Assembly (NCBI GenBank): GCA_963691705.1
Contig: OY829543.1
Location: 29,163,523 to 29,227,522 of the forward strand
DNA length: 64,000 nt
From: Viola odorata
Lineage: Eukaryota; Streptophyta; Magnoliopsida; Malpighiales; Violaceae
Direction: 5' to 3'
Positions 22,701 to 35,200 of the stretch are shown piece after piece (the first letter of the stretch is position 1; the number at the start of each line of letters is the position of its first letter). The translations under genes and the position numbers were made by a program. The notes beneath the pieces were generated by a model that did not search any database, was not told where the DNA came from, and saw only the letters and a program-made list of their open reading frames with translations.

Positions 22701-25700
22701 TGAAGACCTCATGGATAGGCCGCGCAAGCCATGAGGAATGCCGCGCCAAGTCCTCGCAAACCATGAAGACATGCGTGCACCAGGCGCGCCAACCCTAGCA
22801 TCCCATGAAGTCCCCGCACCTATGCCATCCGAGGCCTTGCGGTAGCTCTCCAAGCCAATCTCTTCAAGCCCGCGGTCAAGGCCTTAAGTGAAGGGTGGTT
22901 TAGGGTTATTTCATGTAATAATTCCCAAGCCTACTCTTCGCCCATGGGAGAAAATTCCTTGTCTTTTGAAGTCTACAGACTTATTTTCCCATCATCGCTT
23001 TGAGTTACCTTTTAGTTATTTTCCAACTCTTTTCCATAGTGCTGATGCATATCTCTTCTATGTATGTACTTTGTGTGACATTCGCAAAGGAATGGAGCCC
23101 GCAGATTCGAGGACGAATCCATTTGAAGAGGGAGGAGATGATACGAACATGAGGGCTCTCACTCGTATCCTCGTGAAGACCTCATGGATAGGCCGCGCAA
23201 GACATGGGGAATGTCGGGCCAAGTCCTCGCAAACCATGAAGACATGCGCGCACCTGGCGCGCAACCCTAGTATCCCATGAAGTCCCCGCGCCTAAGCCAT
23301 CCGAGGCCTTGCGCTAGCTCTCCAAACCAATCTCTTCAAGCCCGCGGTCAAAGCCTTAAGTGAAGGGTGGTTTAGGGTTATTTCATGTAATAATTCCCAA
23401 GCCTACTCTTCGCCCATGGGAGAAAAATCCTTGTCTTTTGAAGTCTACAGACATATTTTCACATCATCGCTTTGAATTACCTTTTAGTTATTTTCCAACC
23501 CTTTTCCATAGTACTGATGCATATCTCTCCTATGTAGGTACTATGTGTGACATTCGCAAAGGAATAGAGCGCGCAGATTCGAGGACGAATCCATTTTAAG
23601 AGGGAGGAGATGATACGAACATGAGGGCTCTCACTCGTATCCAACTGAAGACCTCATGGATAGGCCGCGCAAGCCATGAGGAATGCCGCGCCAAGTCCTC
23701 GCAAACCATGAAGACATGCGTGCACCAGGCGCGCCAACCCTAGCATCCCATGAAGTCCCCGCACCTATGCCATCCGAGGCCTTGCGGTAGCTCTCCAAGC
23801 CAATCTCTTCAAGCCCGCGGTCAAGGCCTTAAGTGAAGGGTGGTTTAGGGTTATTTCATGTAATAATTCCCAAGCCTACTCTTCGCCCATGGGAGAAAAT
23901 TCGTTGTGTTTTGAAGTCTACAGACTTATTTTCACATCATCGCTTTGAGTTACCTTTCAGTTATTTTCCAACCCTTTTCCATAGTACTGATGCATATCTC
24001 TCCTATGTAGGTACTATGTGTGACATTCGCAAAGGAATGGAGCGCGAAGATTCGAGGACGAATCCATTTGAAGAGGGAGGAGATGATACGAACATGAGGG
24101 CTCTCACTCGTATCCACGTGAAGACCTCATGGATAGGCCGCGCAAGCCATGAGGAATGCCGCGCCAAGTCCTCGCAAACCATGAAGACATGCGTGCACCA
24201 GGCGTGCCAACCCTAGCATCCCATCAAGTCCCCGCGCCTAAGCCATACGAGGCCTTGCGGTAGCTCTCCAACCAATCTCTTCAAGCCCGCGGTCAAGGCC
24301 TTAAGTGAAGGGTGGTTTAGGGTTATTTCATGTAAAAATTCCCAAGCCTACTCTTCGCCCATGGGAGAAAATTCGTTGTGTTTTGAAGTCTACAGACTTA
24401 TTTTCCCATCATCGCTTTGAGTTACCTTTTAGTTATTTTCCAACTCTTTTCCATAGTGCTGATGCATATCTCTTCTATGTATGTACTTTGTGTGACATTC
24501 GCAAAGGAATGGAGCCCGCAGATTCGAGGACGAATCCATTTGAAGAGGGAGGAGATGATACGAACATGAGGGCTCTCACTCGTATCCTCGTGAAGACCTC
24601 ATGGATAGGCCGCGCAAGACATGGGGAATGTCGGGCCAAGTCCTCGCAAACCATGAAGACATGCGCGCACCTGGCGCGCAACCCTAGTATCCCATGAAGT
24701 CCCCGCGCCTAAGCCATCCGAGGTCTTGCGCTAGCTCTCCAAACCAATCTCTTCAAGCCCGCGGTCAAAGCCTTAAGTGAAGGGTGGTTTAGGGTTATTT
24801 CATGTAATAATTCCCAAGCCTACTCTTCGCCCATGGGAGAAAAATCCTTGTCTTTTGAAGTTTACAGACATATTTTCACATCATCGCTTTGAATTACCTT
24901 TTAGTTATTTTCCAACCCTTTTCCATAGTACTGATGCATATCTCTCCTATGTAGGTACTATGTGTGACATTCGCAAAGGAATAGAGCGCGCAGATTCGAG
25001 GACGAATCCATTTTAAGAGGGAGGAGATGATACGAACATGAGGGCTCTCACTCGTATCCAACTGAAGACCTCATGGATAGGCCGCGCAAGCCATGAGGAA
25101 TGCCGCGCCAAGTCCTCGCAAACCATGAAGACATGCGTGCACCAGGCGCGCCAACCCTAGCATCCCATGAAGTCCCCGCACCTATGCCATCCGAGGCCTT
25201 GCGGTAGCTCTCCAAGCCAATCTCTTCAAGCCCGCGGTCAAGGCCTTAAGTGAAGGGTGGTTTAGGGTTATTTCATGTAATAATTCCCAAGCCTACTCTT
25301 CGCCCATGGGAGAAAATTCGTTGTGTTTTGAAGTCTACAGACTTATTTTCACATCATCGCTTTGAGTTACCTTTCAGTTATTTTCCAACCCTTTTCCATA
25401 GTACTGATGCATATCTCTCCTATTTAGGTACTATGTGTGACATTCGCAAAGGAATGGAGCGCGCAGATTCGAGGACGAATCCATTTGAAGAGGGAGGAGA
25501 TGATACGAACATGAGGGCTCTCACTCGTATCCACGTGAAGACCTCATGGATAGGCCGCGCAAGCCATGAGGAATGCCGCGCCAAGTCCTCGCAAACCATG
25601 AAGACATGCGTGCACCAGGCGTGCCAACCCTAGCATCCCATCAAGTCCCCGCGCCTAAGCCATACGAGGCCTTGCGGTAGCTCTCCAAGCCAATCTCTTC

Positions 25701-26194
25701 AAGCCCGCGGTCAAGGCCTTAAGTGAAGGGTGGTTTAGGGTTATTTCATGTAAAAATTCCCAAGCCTACTCTTCGCCCATGGGAGAAAATTCGTTGTGTT
25801 TTGAAGTCTACAGACTTATTTTCCCATCATCGCTTTGAGTTACCTTTTAGTTATTTTCCAACTCTTTTCCATAGTGCTGATGCATATCTCTTCTATGTAT
25901 GTACTTTGTGTGACATTCGCAAAGGATTGGAGCCCGCAGATTCGAGGACGAATCCATTTGAAGAGGGAGGAGATGATACGAACATGAGGGCTCTCACTCG
26001 TATCCTCGTGAAGACCTCATGGATAGGCCGCGCAAGACATGGGGAATGTCGGGCCAAGTCCTCGCAAACCATGAAGACATGCGCGTACCTGGCGCGCAAC
26101 CCTAGTATCCCATGAAGTCCCCGCGCCTAAGCCATCCGAGGCCTTGCGCTAGCTCTCCAAACCAATCTCTTCAAGCCCGCGGTCAAAGCCTTAA
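16744..26194 (+). repeat. Three-unit HOR (~1,418 bp), six copies plus one two-unit remnant
   Basis: Copies start at 16744, 18161, 19579, 20997 (two units only, 945 bp), 21942, 23360 and 24777. The usual order is: a CAGACATATTTTC unit with GGAATAGAGCGC and a TTTTAA stop; a TTCGTTGTG unit with the GTACTATGTG middle and GCGTGCACCAGGCGTGCC end; and a TTCGTTGTG or TTCCTTGTC unit with CTCTTCTATGTATG, CCTCGTGAAG and the TGCGCGC stem-loop. Unit 22415 has picked up the GGAATAGAGC/TTTTAA end of its neighbour. A 1-bp loss at about 24271 (CTCCAACCAATC) makes one copy 1,417 bp. Copies at 16744 and 18161 are less regular. The CACGTCCTCG variant is shared at 18022 and 19440. Confidence 0.88.
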
Positions 26195-26614
26195 GTGAAG
26201 GGTGGTTTAGGGTTATTTCATGTAATAATTCCCAAGCCTACTCTTCGCCCATGGGAGAAAAATCCTTGTCTTTTGAAGTCTACAGACATATTTTCACATC
26301 ATCGCTTTGAATTACCTTTTAGTTATTTTCCAACCCTTTTCCATAGTGCTGATGCATATCTCTCCTATGTAGGTACTTTGTGTGACATTCGCAAAGGAAT
26401 GGAGCGCGCAGATTCGAGGACGAATCCATTTTAAGAGGGAGGAGATGATACGAACATGAGGGCTCTCACTCGTATCCAACTGAAGACCTCATGGATAGGC
26501 CGCGCAAGCCATGGGGAATGTCGGGCATCCCATGAAGTCCCCGCGCCTAAGCAATCCGAGACCTTGCGCTAGCTCTCCAAGCCAATCTCTTCAGGCCCGT
26601 GGTCAAGGCCTTAA
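26195..26614 (+). repeat. Truncated monomer, 420 bp (53-bp internal loss)
   Basis: At 26525/26526 the text runs ATGTCGGG|CATCCCATGAAG. The missing 53 bp would contain the CCAAGTCCTCGC segment, the GC-rich stem-loop and the CCAACCCTAG end. The two breakpoints share a single C, so there is essentially no microhomology. Confidence 0.85.
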
Positions 26615-28031
26615 GTAAAGGGTAGTTTAGGGTTATTTCATGTAATAATTCCCAAGCCTACTCTTCGCCCATGGGAGAAAAATCCTTATCTATTGAAGTC
26701 TACAGACTTATTTTCACATCATCGCTTTGAATTACCTTTTAGTTATTTTCCAACCCTTTTCCATAGTGCTGATGCATATCTCTCCTATGTAGGTACTTTG
26801 TGTGACATTCGCAAAGGAATGGAGCGCGCAGATTCGAGGACGAATCCATTTTAAGAGGGAGGAGATGATACGAACATGAGGGCTCTCACTCGTATCCAAC
26901 TGAAGACCTCATGGATAGGCCGCGCAAGCCATGAGGAATGCCGCGCCAAGTCCTCGCAAACCATGAAGACATGCGTGCACCAGGCGCGCCTACCCTAGCA
27001 TCCCATGAAGTCCCCGCGCCTAAGCCATCCGAGGCCTTGCGGTAGCTCTCTAAGCCAATCTCTTCAAGCCCGCGGTCAAGGCCTTAAGTGAAGGGTGGTT
27101 TAGGGTTATTTCATGTAATAATTCCCAAGCCTACTCTTCGCCCATGGGAGAAAATTCCTTGCCTTTTGAAGTCTACAGACTTATTTTCACATCATCGCTT
27201 TGAATTACCTTTTAGTTATTTTCCAACCCTTTTCCATAGTACTTATGCATATCTCTCCTATGTAGGTACTTTGTGTTACATTCGCAAAGGAATGGAGCGC
27301 GCAGATTCGAGGACGAATCCATTTGAAGAGGGAGGAGATGATACGAACATGAGGGCTCTCACTCGTATCCACGTGAAGACCTCATGGATAGGCCGCGCAA
27401 GACATGAGGAATGTCGGGCCAAGTCCTCGCAAACCATGAAGACATGCGCGCACCTGGCGCGCAACCCTAGTATCCCATGAAGTCCCCGCTCCTAAGCCAT
27501 CCGAGACCTTGCGCTAGCTCTCCAAGCCAATCTCTTCAAGCCCGCGGTCAAAGCCTTAAGTGAAGGGTGGTTTAGGGTTATTTCATGGAATAATTCCCAA
27601 GCCTACTCTTCGCCCATGGGAGAAAATTCCTTGTCTTTTGAAGTCTACAGACTTATTTTCACATCATCGCTTTGAATTACCTTTTAGTTATTTTCCAACC
27701 CTTTTCCATAGTGCTTAAGCATATCTCTCTTATGTAGGTACTTTGTGTTACATTCGCAAAGGAATGGAGCCCGCAGATTCGAGGACGAATCCATTTGAAG
27801 AGGGAGGAGATGATACGAACATGAGGGCTCTCACTCGTATCCACGTGAAGACCTCATGGATAGGCCGCGCAAGACATGAGGAATGTCGGGCCAAGTCCTC
27901 GCAAACCATGAAGACATGCGCGCACCTGGCGCGCAACCCTAGTATCCCATGAAGTCCCCGCGCCTAAGCCATCCGACACCTTGCGCAAGCTCTCCAAGCC
28001 AATCTCCTCAGGCCCGCGGTCAAGGCCTTAA
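26195..28031 (+). repeat. Transition zone between HOR domains
   Basis: Units start at 26195 (truncated, 420 bp), 26615, 27088 and 27560. Unit 26195 begins as the CAGACATATTTTC class and switches to GTGCTGATGC/GTACTTTGTG. Unit 26615 has the GTAAAGGGTAG anchor and CCTTATCTATTG. Unit 27088 has ACTTATGC and TTGTGTTACATTC; unit 27560 has TTTCATGGAATAATTC. These markers foreshadow the right-hand family. Confidence 0.8.
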
Positions 28032-31000
28032 GTAAAGGGTAGTTTAGGGTTATTTCATGTAATAATTCCCAAGCCTACTCTTCGCCCATGGGAGAAAAAT
28101 CCTTGTCTTTTGAAGTCTACAGACTTATTTTCACATCATCGCTTTGAATTACGTTTTAGTTATTTTCCAACCCTTTTCCATAGTGCTTATGCATATCTCT
28201 CTTATGTAGGCACTTTATGTGACATTCGCAAAGGAATGGAGCGCGCAGATTCGAGAACGAATCCATTTGAAGAGGGAGTAGATGATACGAGCATGAGGGC
28301 TCTCACTCGTATCCACGTGAAGACCTCACGGATAGGCCGCACCAGCCGTGAGGAATGCCGCGCCAAGTCCTCGCAAACCATGAAGTCATGCGCGCACCAG
28401 GCGCGCCAACCCTAGCATCCCATGAAGTCCCCACGCCTAAGCCATCCGAGGCCTTGCGCTAGCTCTCCAAGCCAATCTCTTCAAGCCCGCGGTCAAAGCC
28501 TTAAGTGAAGGGTGGTTTAGGGTTATTTCATGTAATAATTCCCAAGCCTACTCTTCGCCCATGGGAGAAAATTACTTGTCTTTTGAAGTTTACAGACTTA
28601 TTTTCACATCATCGCTTTGAGTTACCTTTCAGTTATTTTCCAACCCTTTTCCATAGTACTGATGCATATCTCTCCTATGTAGGTACTATGTGTGACATTC
28701 GCAAAGGAATGGAGCGCGCAGATTCGAGGACGAATCCATTTGAAGAGGGAGGAGATGATACGAGCATGAGGGCTCTCACTCGTATCCACGTGAAGACCTC
28801 ATGGATAGGCCGCGCAAGCCATGAGGAATGCCGCGCCAAGTCGTCGCAAACCATGAAGACATGCGTGCACCAGGCGTGCCAAACCTAGCATCCCATCAAG
28901 TCCCCGCGCCTATGCCATACGAGGCCTTGCGGTAGCTCTCCAAGCCAATCTCTTCAAGCCCGCGGTCAAGGCCTTAAGTGAAGGGTGGTTTAGGGTTATT
29001 TCATGTAAAAATTCCCAAGCCTACTCTTCGCCCATGGGAGAAAATTCGTTGTGTTTTGAAGTCTACTGACTTATTTTCACATCATCGCTTTGAGTTACCT
29101 TTCAGTTATTTTCCAACCCTTTTCCATAGTACTGATGCATATCTCTCCTATGTAGGTACTATGTGTGACATTCGCAACGGAATGGAGCGCGCAGATTCGA
29201 GGACGAATCCATTTGAAGAGGGAGGAGATGATACGAGCATGAGGGCTCTCACTCTTATCCACGTGAAGACCTCATGGATAGGCCGCGCAAGACATGAGGA
29301 ATGTCGGGCCAAGTCCTCGCAAACCATGAAGGCATGCGCGCACCTGGCGCGCAACCCTAGTATCCCATGAAGTCCCCGCGCCTAAGCCATCCGAGACCTT
29401 ATGCTAGCTCTCCAAGCCAATCTCTTCAGGCCCGTGGTCAAGGCCTTAAGTAAAGGGTAGTTTAGGGTTATTTCATGTAATAATTCCCAAGCCTACTCTT
29501 CGCCCATGGGAGAAAATTCCTTGTCTTTTGAAGTCTACAGACTTATTTTCACATCATCGCTTTGAATTACCTTTTAGTTATTTTCCAACCCTTTTCCATA
29601 GTGCTTAAGCATATCTCTCCAATGTAGGTACTTTGTGTTACATTCGCAAAGGAATGGAGCCCGCAGATTCGAGGACGAATCCATTTGAAGAGGGAGGAGA
29701 TGATACGAACATGAGGGCTCTCACTCGTATCCACGTGAAGACCTCATGGATAGGCCGCGCAAGCCATGAGGAATGCCGCGCCAAGTCGTCGCAAACCATG
29801 AAGACATGCGTGCACCAGGCGTGCCAAACCTAGCATCCCATCAAGTCCCCGCGCCTAAGCCATACGAGGCCTTGCGGTAGCTCTCCGAGCCAATCTCTTC
29901 AAGCCCGCGGTCAAGGCCTTAAGTGAAGGGTGGTTTAGGGTTATTTCATGTAAAAATTCCCAAGCCTACTCTTCGCCCATGGGAGAAAATTCCTTGTCTT
30001 TTGAAGTCTACTGACTTATTTTCACATCATCGCTTTGAGTTACCTTTCAGTTATTTTCCAACCCTTTTCCATAGTACTGATGCATATCTCTCCTATGTAG
30101 GTACTATGTGTGACATTCGCAACGGAATGGAGCGCGCAGATTCGAGGACGAATCCTTTTTAAGAGGGAGGAGATGATACGAGCATGAGGGTTCTCACTCT
30201 TATCCACGTGAAGACCTCATGGATAGGCCGCGCAAGACATGAGGAATGTCGGGCCAAGTCCTCGCAAACCATGAAGACATGCGCGCACCTGGCGCGCAAC
30301 CCTAGTATCCCATGAAGTCCCCGCGCCTAAGCAATCCGAGACCTTGCGCTAGCTCTCCAAGCCAATCTCTTCAGGCCCGTGGTCAAGGCCTTAAGTAAAG
30401 GGTAGTTTAGGGTTATTTCATGTAATAATTCCCAAGCCTACTCTTCGCCCATGGGAGAAAAATCCTTATCTATTGAAGTCTACAGACTTATTTTCACATC
30501 ATCGCTTTGAATTACCTTTTAGTTATTTTCCAACCCTTTTCCATAGTGCTGATGCATATCTCTCCTATGTAGGTACTTTGTGTGACATTCGCAAAGGAAT
30601 GGAGCGCGCAGATTCGAGGACGAATCCATTTTAAGAGGGAGGAGATGATACGAACATGAGGGCTCTCACTCGTATCCAACTGAAGACCTCATGGATAGGC
30701 CGCGCAAGCCATGAGGAATGCCGCCCCAAGTCCCCGCAAACCATGAAGACATGCGTGCACCAGGCGCGCCAACCCTAGCATCCCATGAAGTCCCCGCGCC
30801 TAAGCCATACGAGGCCTTGCGGTAGCTCTCCAAGCCAATCTCTTCAAGCCCGCGGTCAAGGCCTTAAGTGAAGGGTGGTTTAGGGTTATTTCATGTAAAA
30901 ATTCCCAAGCCTACTCTTCGCCCATGGGAGAAAATTCGTTGTGTTTTGAAGTCTACTGACTTATTTTCACATCATCGCTTTGAGTTACCTTTCAGTTATT

Positions 31001-32281
31001 TTCCAACCCTTTTCCATAGTACTGATGCATATCTCTCCTATGTAGGTACTATGTGTGACATTCGCAACGGAATGGAGCGCGCAGATTCGAGGACGAATCC
31101 TTTTTAAGAGGGAGGAGATGATACGAGCATGAGGGTTCTCACTCTTATCCACGTGAAGACCTCATGGATAGGCCGCGCAAGACATGAGGAATGTCGGGCC
31201 AAGTCCTCGCAAACCATGAAGACATGCGCGCACCTGGCGCGCAACCCTAGTATCCCATGAAGTCCCCGCGCCTAAGCCATCCGAGACCTTGCGCTAGCTC
31301 TCCAAGCCAATCTCTTCAGGCCCGCGGTCAAGGCCTTAAGTAAAGGGTAGTTTAGGGTTATTTCATGTAATAATTCCCAAGCCTACTCTTCGCCCATGGG
31401 AGAAAAATCCTTATCTATTGAAGTCTACAGACTTATTTTCACATCATCGCTTTGAATTACCTTTTTGTTATTTTCCAACCCTTTTCCATAGTGCTGATGC
31501 ATATCTCTCCTATGTAGGTACTTTGTGTGACATTCGCAAAGGAATGGAGCCCGCAGATTCGAGGACGAATCCATTTGAAGAGGGAGGAGATGATACGAAC
31601 ATGAGGGCTCTCACTCGTATCCACCTGAAGACCTCATGGATAGGCCGCACAAGCCATGAGGAATGCCGCGCCAAGTCCTCGCAAACCATGAAGACATGCG
31701 TGCAGGCGCGCCAACCCTAGCATCCCATGAAGGCCCCGCGCCTAAGCCATCCGAGGCCTTGCGGTAGCTCTCCAACCCAATCTCTTCAAGCCCGCGGTCA
31801 AGGACTTAAGTGAAGGGTGGTTTAGGGTTATTTCATGTAATAATTCCCAAGCCTACTCTTCGCCCATGGGAGAAAATTCCTTGTCTTTTGAAGTCTACAG
31901 ACTTATTTTCACATCATCGCTTTGAGTTACCTTTCAGTTATTTTCCAACCCTTTTCCATAGTACTGATGCATATTTCTCCTATGTAGGTACTATGTGTGA
32001 CATTCGCAAAGGAATGGAGCGCGTAGATTCGAGGACGAATCCATTTTAAGAGGAAGGAGATGATACGAGCATGAGGGTTCTCACTCTTATCCACGTGAAG
32101 ACCTCATGGATAGGCCGCGCAAGACATGAGGAATGTCGGGCCAAGTCCTCGCAAACCATGAAGACATGCGCGCACCTGGCGCGCAACCCTAGTATCCCAT
32201 GAAGTCCCCGCGCCTAAGCCATCCGAGACCTTGCGCTAGCTCTCCAAGCCAATCTCTTCAGGCCCGCGGTCAAGGCCTTAA
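28032..32281 (+). repeat. Long HOR, nine-unit copy (4,250 bp)
   Basis: Units start at 28032, 28505, 28978, 29450, 29923, 30395, 30868, 31340 and 31810. They match types 1, 2, 4, 5, 8-like, unique, 8, 9 and 10 of the ten-unit copy that follows. Markers: TTACGTTTTAG and GGGAGTAGATG (type 1), AAATTACTTGTC (type 2), GTCTACTGAC (types 4, 6 and 8), CTTAAGCATATC (type 5), CCTTTTTGTTATT (type 9) and ATATTTCTCC with GCGTAGATTCG (type 10). It looks like a sister or precursor arrangement of the ten-unit HOR. Confidence 0.86.
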
Positions 32282-35200
32282 GTAAAGGGTAGTTTAGGGT
32301 TATTTCATGTAATAATTCCCAAGCCTACTCTTCGCCCATGGGAGAAAATTCCTTGTCTTTTGAAGTCTACAGACTTATTTTCACATCATCGCTTTGAATT
32401 ACGTTTTAGTTATTTTCCAACCCTTTTCCATAGTGCTTATGCATATCTCTCTTATGTAGGCACTTTATGTGACATTCGCAAAGGAATGGAGCGCGCAGAT
32501 TCGAGAACGAATCCATTTGAAGAGGGAGTAGATGATACGAGCATGAGGGCTCTCACTCGTATCCACGTGAAGACCTCACGGATAGGCCGCGCCAGCCGTG
32601 AGGAATGCCGCGCCAAGTCCTCGCAAACCATGAAGTCATGCGCGCACCAGGCGCGCCAACCTTAGCATCCCATGAAGTCCCCACGCCTAAGCCATCCGAG
32701 GCCTTGTGCTAGCTCTCCAAGCCAATCTCTTCAAGCCCGCGGTCAAGGCCTTAAGTGAAGGGTGGTTTAGGGTTATTTCATGTAATAATTCCCAAGCCTA
32801 CTCTTCGCCCATGGGAGAAAATTACTTGTCTTTGGAAGTCTACAGACTTATTTTCACATCATCGCTTTGAGTTACCTTTCAGTTATTTTCCAACCCTTTT
32901 CCATAGTACTGATGCATATCTCTCCTATGTAGGTACTATGTGTGACATTCGCAAAGGAATGGAGCGCGCAGATTCGAGGACGAATCCATTTGAAGAGGGA
33001 GGAGATGATACGAGCATGAGGGCTCTCACTCGTATCCACGTGAAGACCTCATGGATAGGCCGCGCAAGACATGAGGAATGTCGGGCCAAGTCCTCGCAAA
33101 CCATGAAGACATGCGCGCACCTGGCGCGCAACCCTAGTATCCCATGAAGTCCCCGCGCCTAAGCCATCCGACACCTTGCGCTAGTTCTCCAAGCCAATCT
33201 CTTCAGGCCCGCGGTCAAGGCCTTAAGTGAATGGTGGTTTAGGGTTATTTCATGTAATAATTCCCAAGCCTACTCTTCGCCCATGGGAGATAAATCCTTG
33301 TCTTTTGAAGTCTACAGACTTATTTTCACATCATCGCTTTGAATTACCTTTTAGTTATTTTCCAACCCTTTTCCATAGTGCTTAAGCATATCTCTCCAAT
33401 GTAGGTACTTTGTGTTACATTCGCAGAGGAATGGAGCCCGCAGATTCGAGGACGAATCCATTTGAAGAGGGAGGAGATGATACGAACATGAGGGCTCTCA
33501 CTCGTATCCACGTGAAGACCTCATGGATAGGCCGCGCAAGCCATGAGGAATGCCGCGCCAAGTCGTCGCAAACCATGAAGACATGCGTGCACCAGGCGTG
33601 CCAAACCTAGCATCCCATCAAGTCCCCGCGCCTATGCCATACGAGGCCTTGCGGTAGCTCTCCAAGCCAATCTCTTCAAGCCCGCGGTCAAGGCCTTAAG
33701 TGAAGGGTGGTTTAGGGTTATTTCATGTAAAAATTCCCAAGCCTACTCTTCGCCCATGGGAGAAAATTCGTTGTGTTTTGAAGTCTACTGACTTATTTTC
33801 ACATCATCGCTTTGAGTTACCTTTCAGTTATTTTCCAACCCTTTTCCATAGTACTGATGCATATCTCTCCTATGTAGGTACTATGTGTGACATTCGCAAC
33901 GGAATGGAGCGCGCAGATTCGAGGACGAATCCATTTGAAGAGGGAGGAGATGATACGAGCATGAGGGCTCTCACTCTTATCCACGTGAAGACCTCATGGA
34001 TAGGCCATGCAAGACATGAGGAATGTCGGGCCAAGTCCTCGCAAACCATGAAGACATGCGCGCACCTGGCGCGCAACCCTAGTATCCCATGAAGTCCCCG
34101 CGCCTAAGCCATCCGAGACCTTGCGCTAGCTCTCCAAGCCAATCTCTTCAGGCCCGTGGTCAAGGCCTTAAGTAAAGGGTAGTTTAGGGTTATTTCATGT
34201 AATAATTCCCAAGCCTACTCTTCGCCCATGGGAGAAAATTCCTTGTCTTTTGAAGTCTACAGACTTATTTTCACATCATCGCTTTGAATTACCTTTTAGT
34301 TATTTTCCAACCCTTTTCCATAGTGCTTAAGCATATCTCTCCAATGTAGGTACTTTGTGTTACATTCGCAAAGGAATGGAGCCCGCAGATTCGAGGACGA
34401 ATCCATTTGAAGAGGGAGGAGATGATACGAACATGAGGGCTCTCACTCGTATCCACGTGAAGACCTCATGGATAGGCCGCGCAAGCCATGAGGAATGCCG
34501 CGCCAAGTCGTCGCAAACCATGAAGACATGCGTGCACCAGGCGTGCCAAACCTAGCATCCCATCAAGTCCCCGCGCCTAAGCCATACGAGGCCTTGCGGT
34601 AGCTCTCCAAGCCAATCTCTTCAAGCCCGCGGTCAAGGCCTTAAGTGAAGGGTGGTTTAGGGTTATTTCATGTAAAAATTCCCAAGCCTACTCTTCGCCC
34701 ATGGGAGAAAATTCGTTGTGTTTTGAAGTCTACTGACTTATTTTCACATCATCGCTTTGAGTTACCTTTCAGTTATTTTCCAACCCTTTTCCATAGTACT
34801 GATGCATATCTCTCCTATGTAGGTACTATGTGTGACATTCGCAAAGGAATGGAGCGCGCAGATTCGAGGACGAATCCATTTGAAGAGGGAGGAGATGATA
34901 CGAGCATGAGGGCTCTCACTCGTATCCACGTGAAGACCTCATGGATAGGCCGCGCAAGACATGAGGAATGTCGGGCCAAGTCCTCGCAAACCATGAAGAC
35001 ATGCGCGCACCTGGCGCGCAACCCTAGTATCCCATGAAGTCCCCGCGCCTAAGCCATCCGACACCTTGCGCTAGTTCTCCAAGCCAATCTCTTCAGGCCC
35101 GCGGTCAAGGCCTTAAGTGAATGGTGGTTTAGGGTTATTTCATGTAATAATTCCCAAGCCTACTCTTCGCCCATGGGAGATAAATCCTTGTCTTTTGAAG

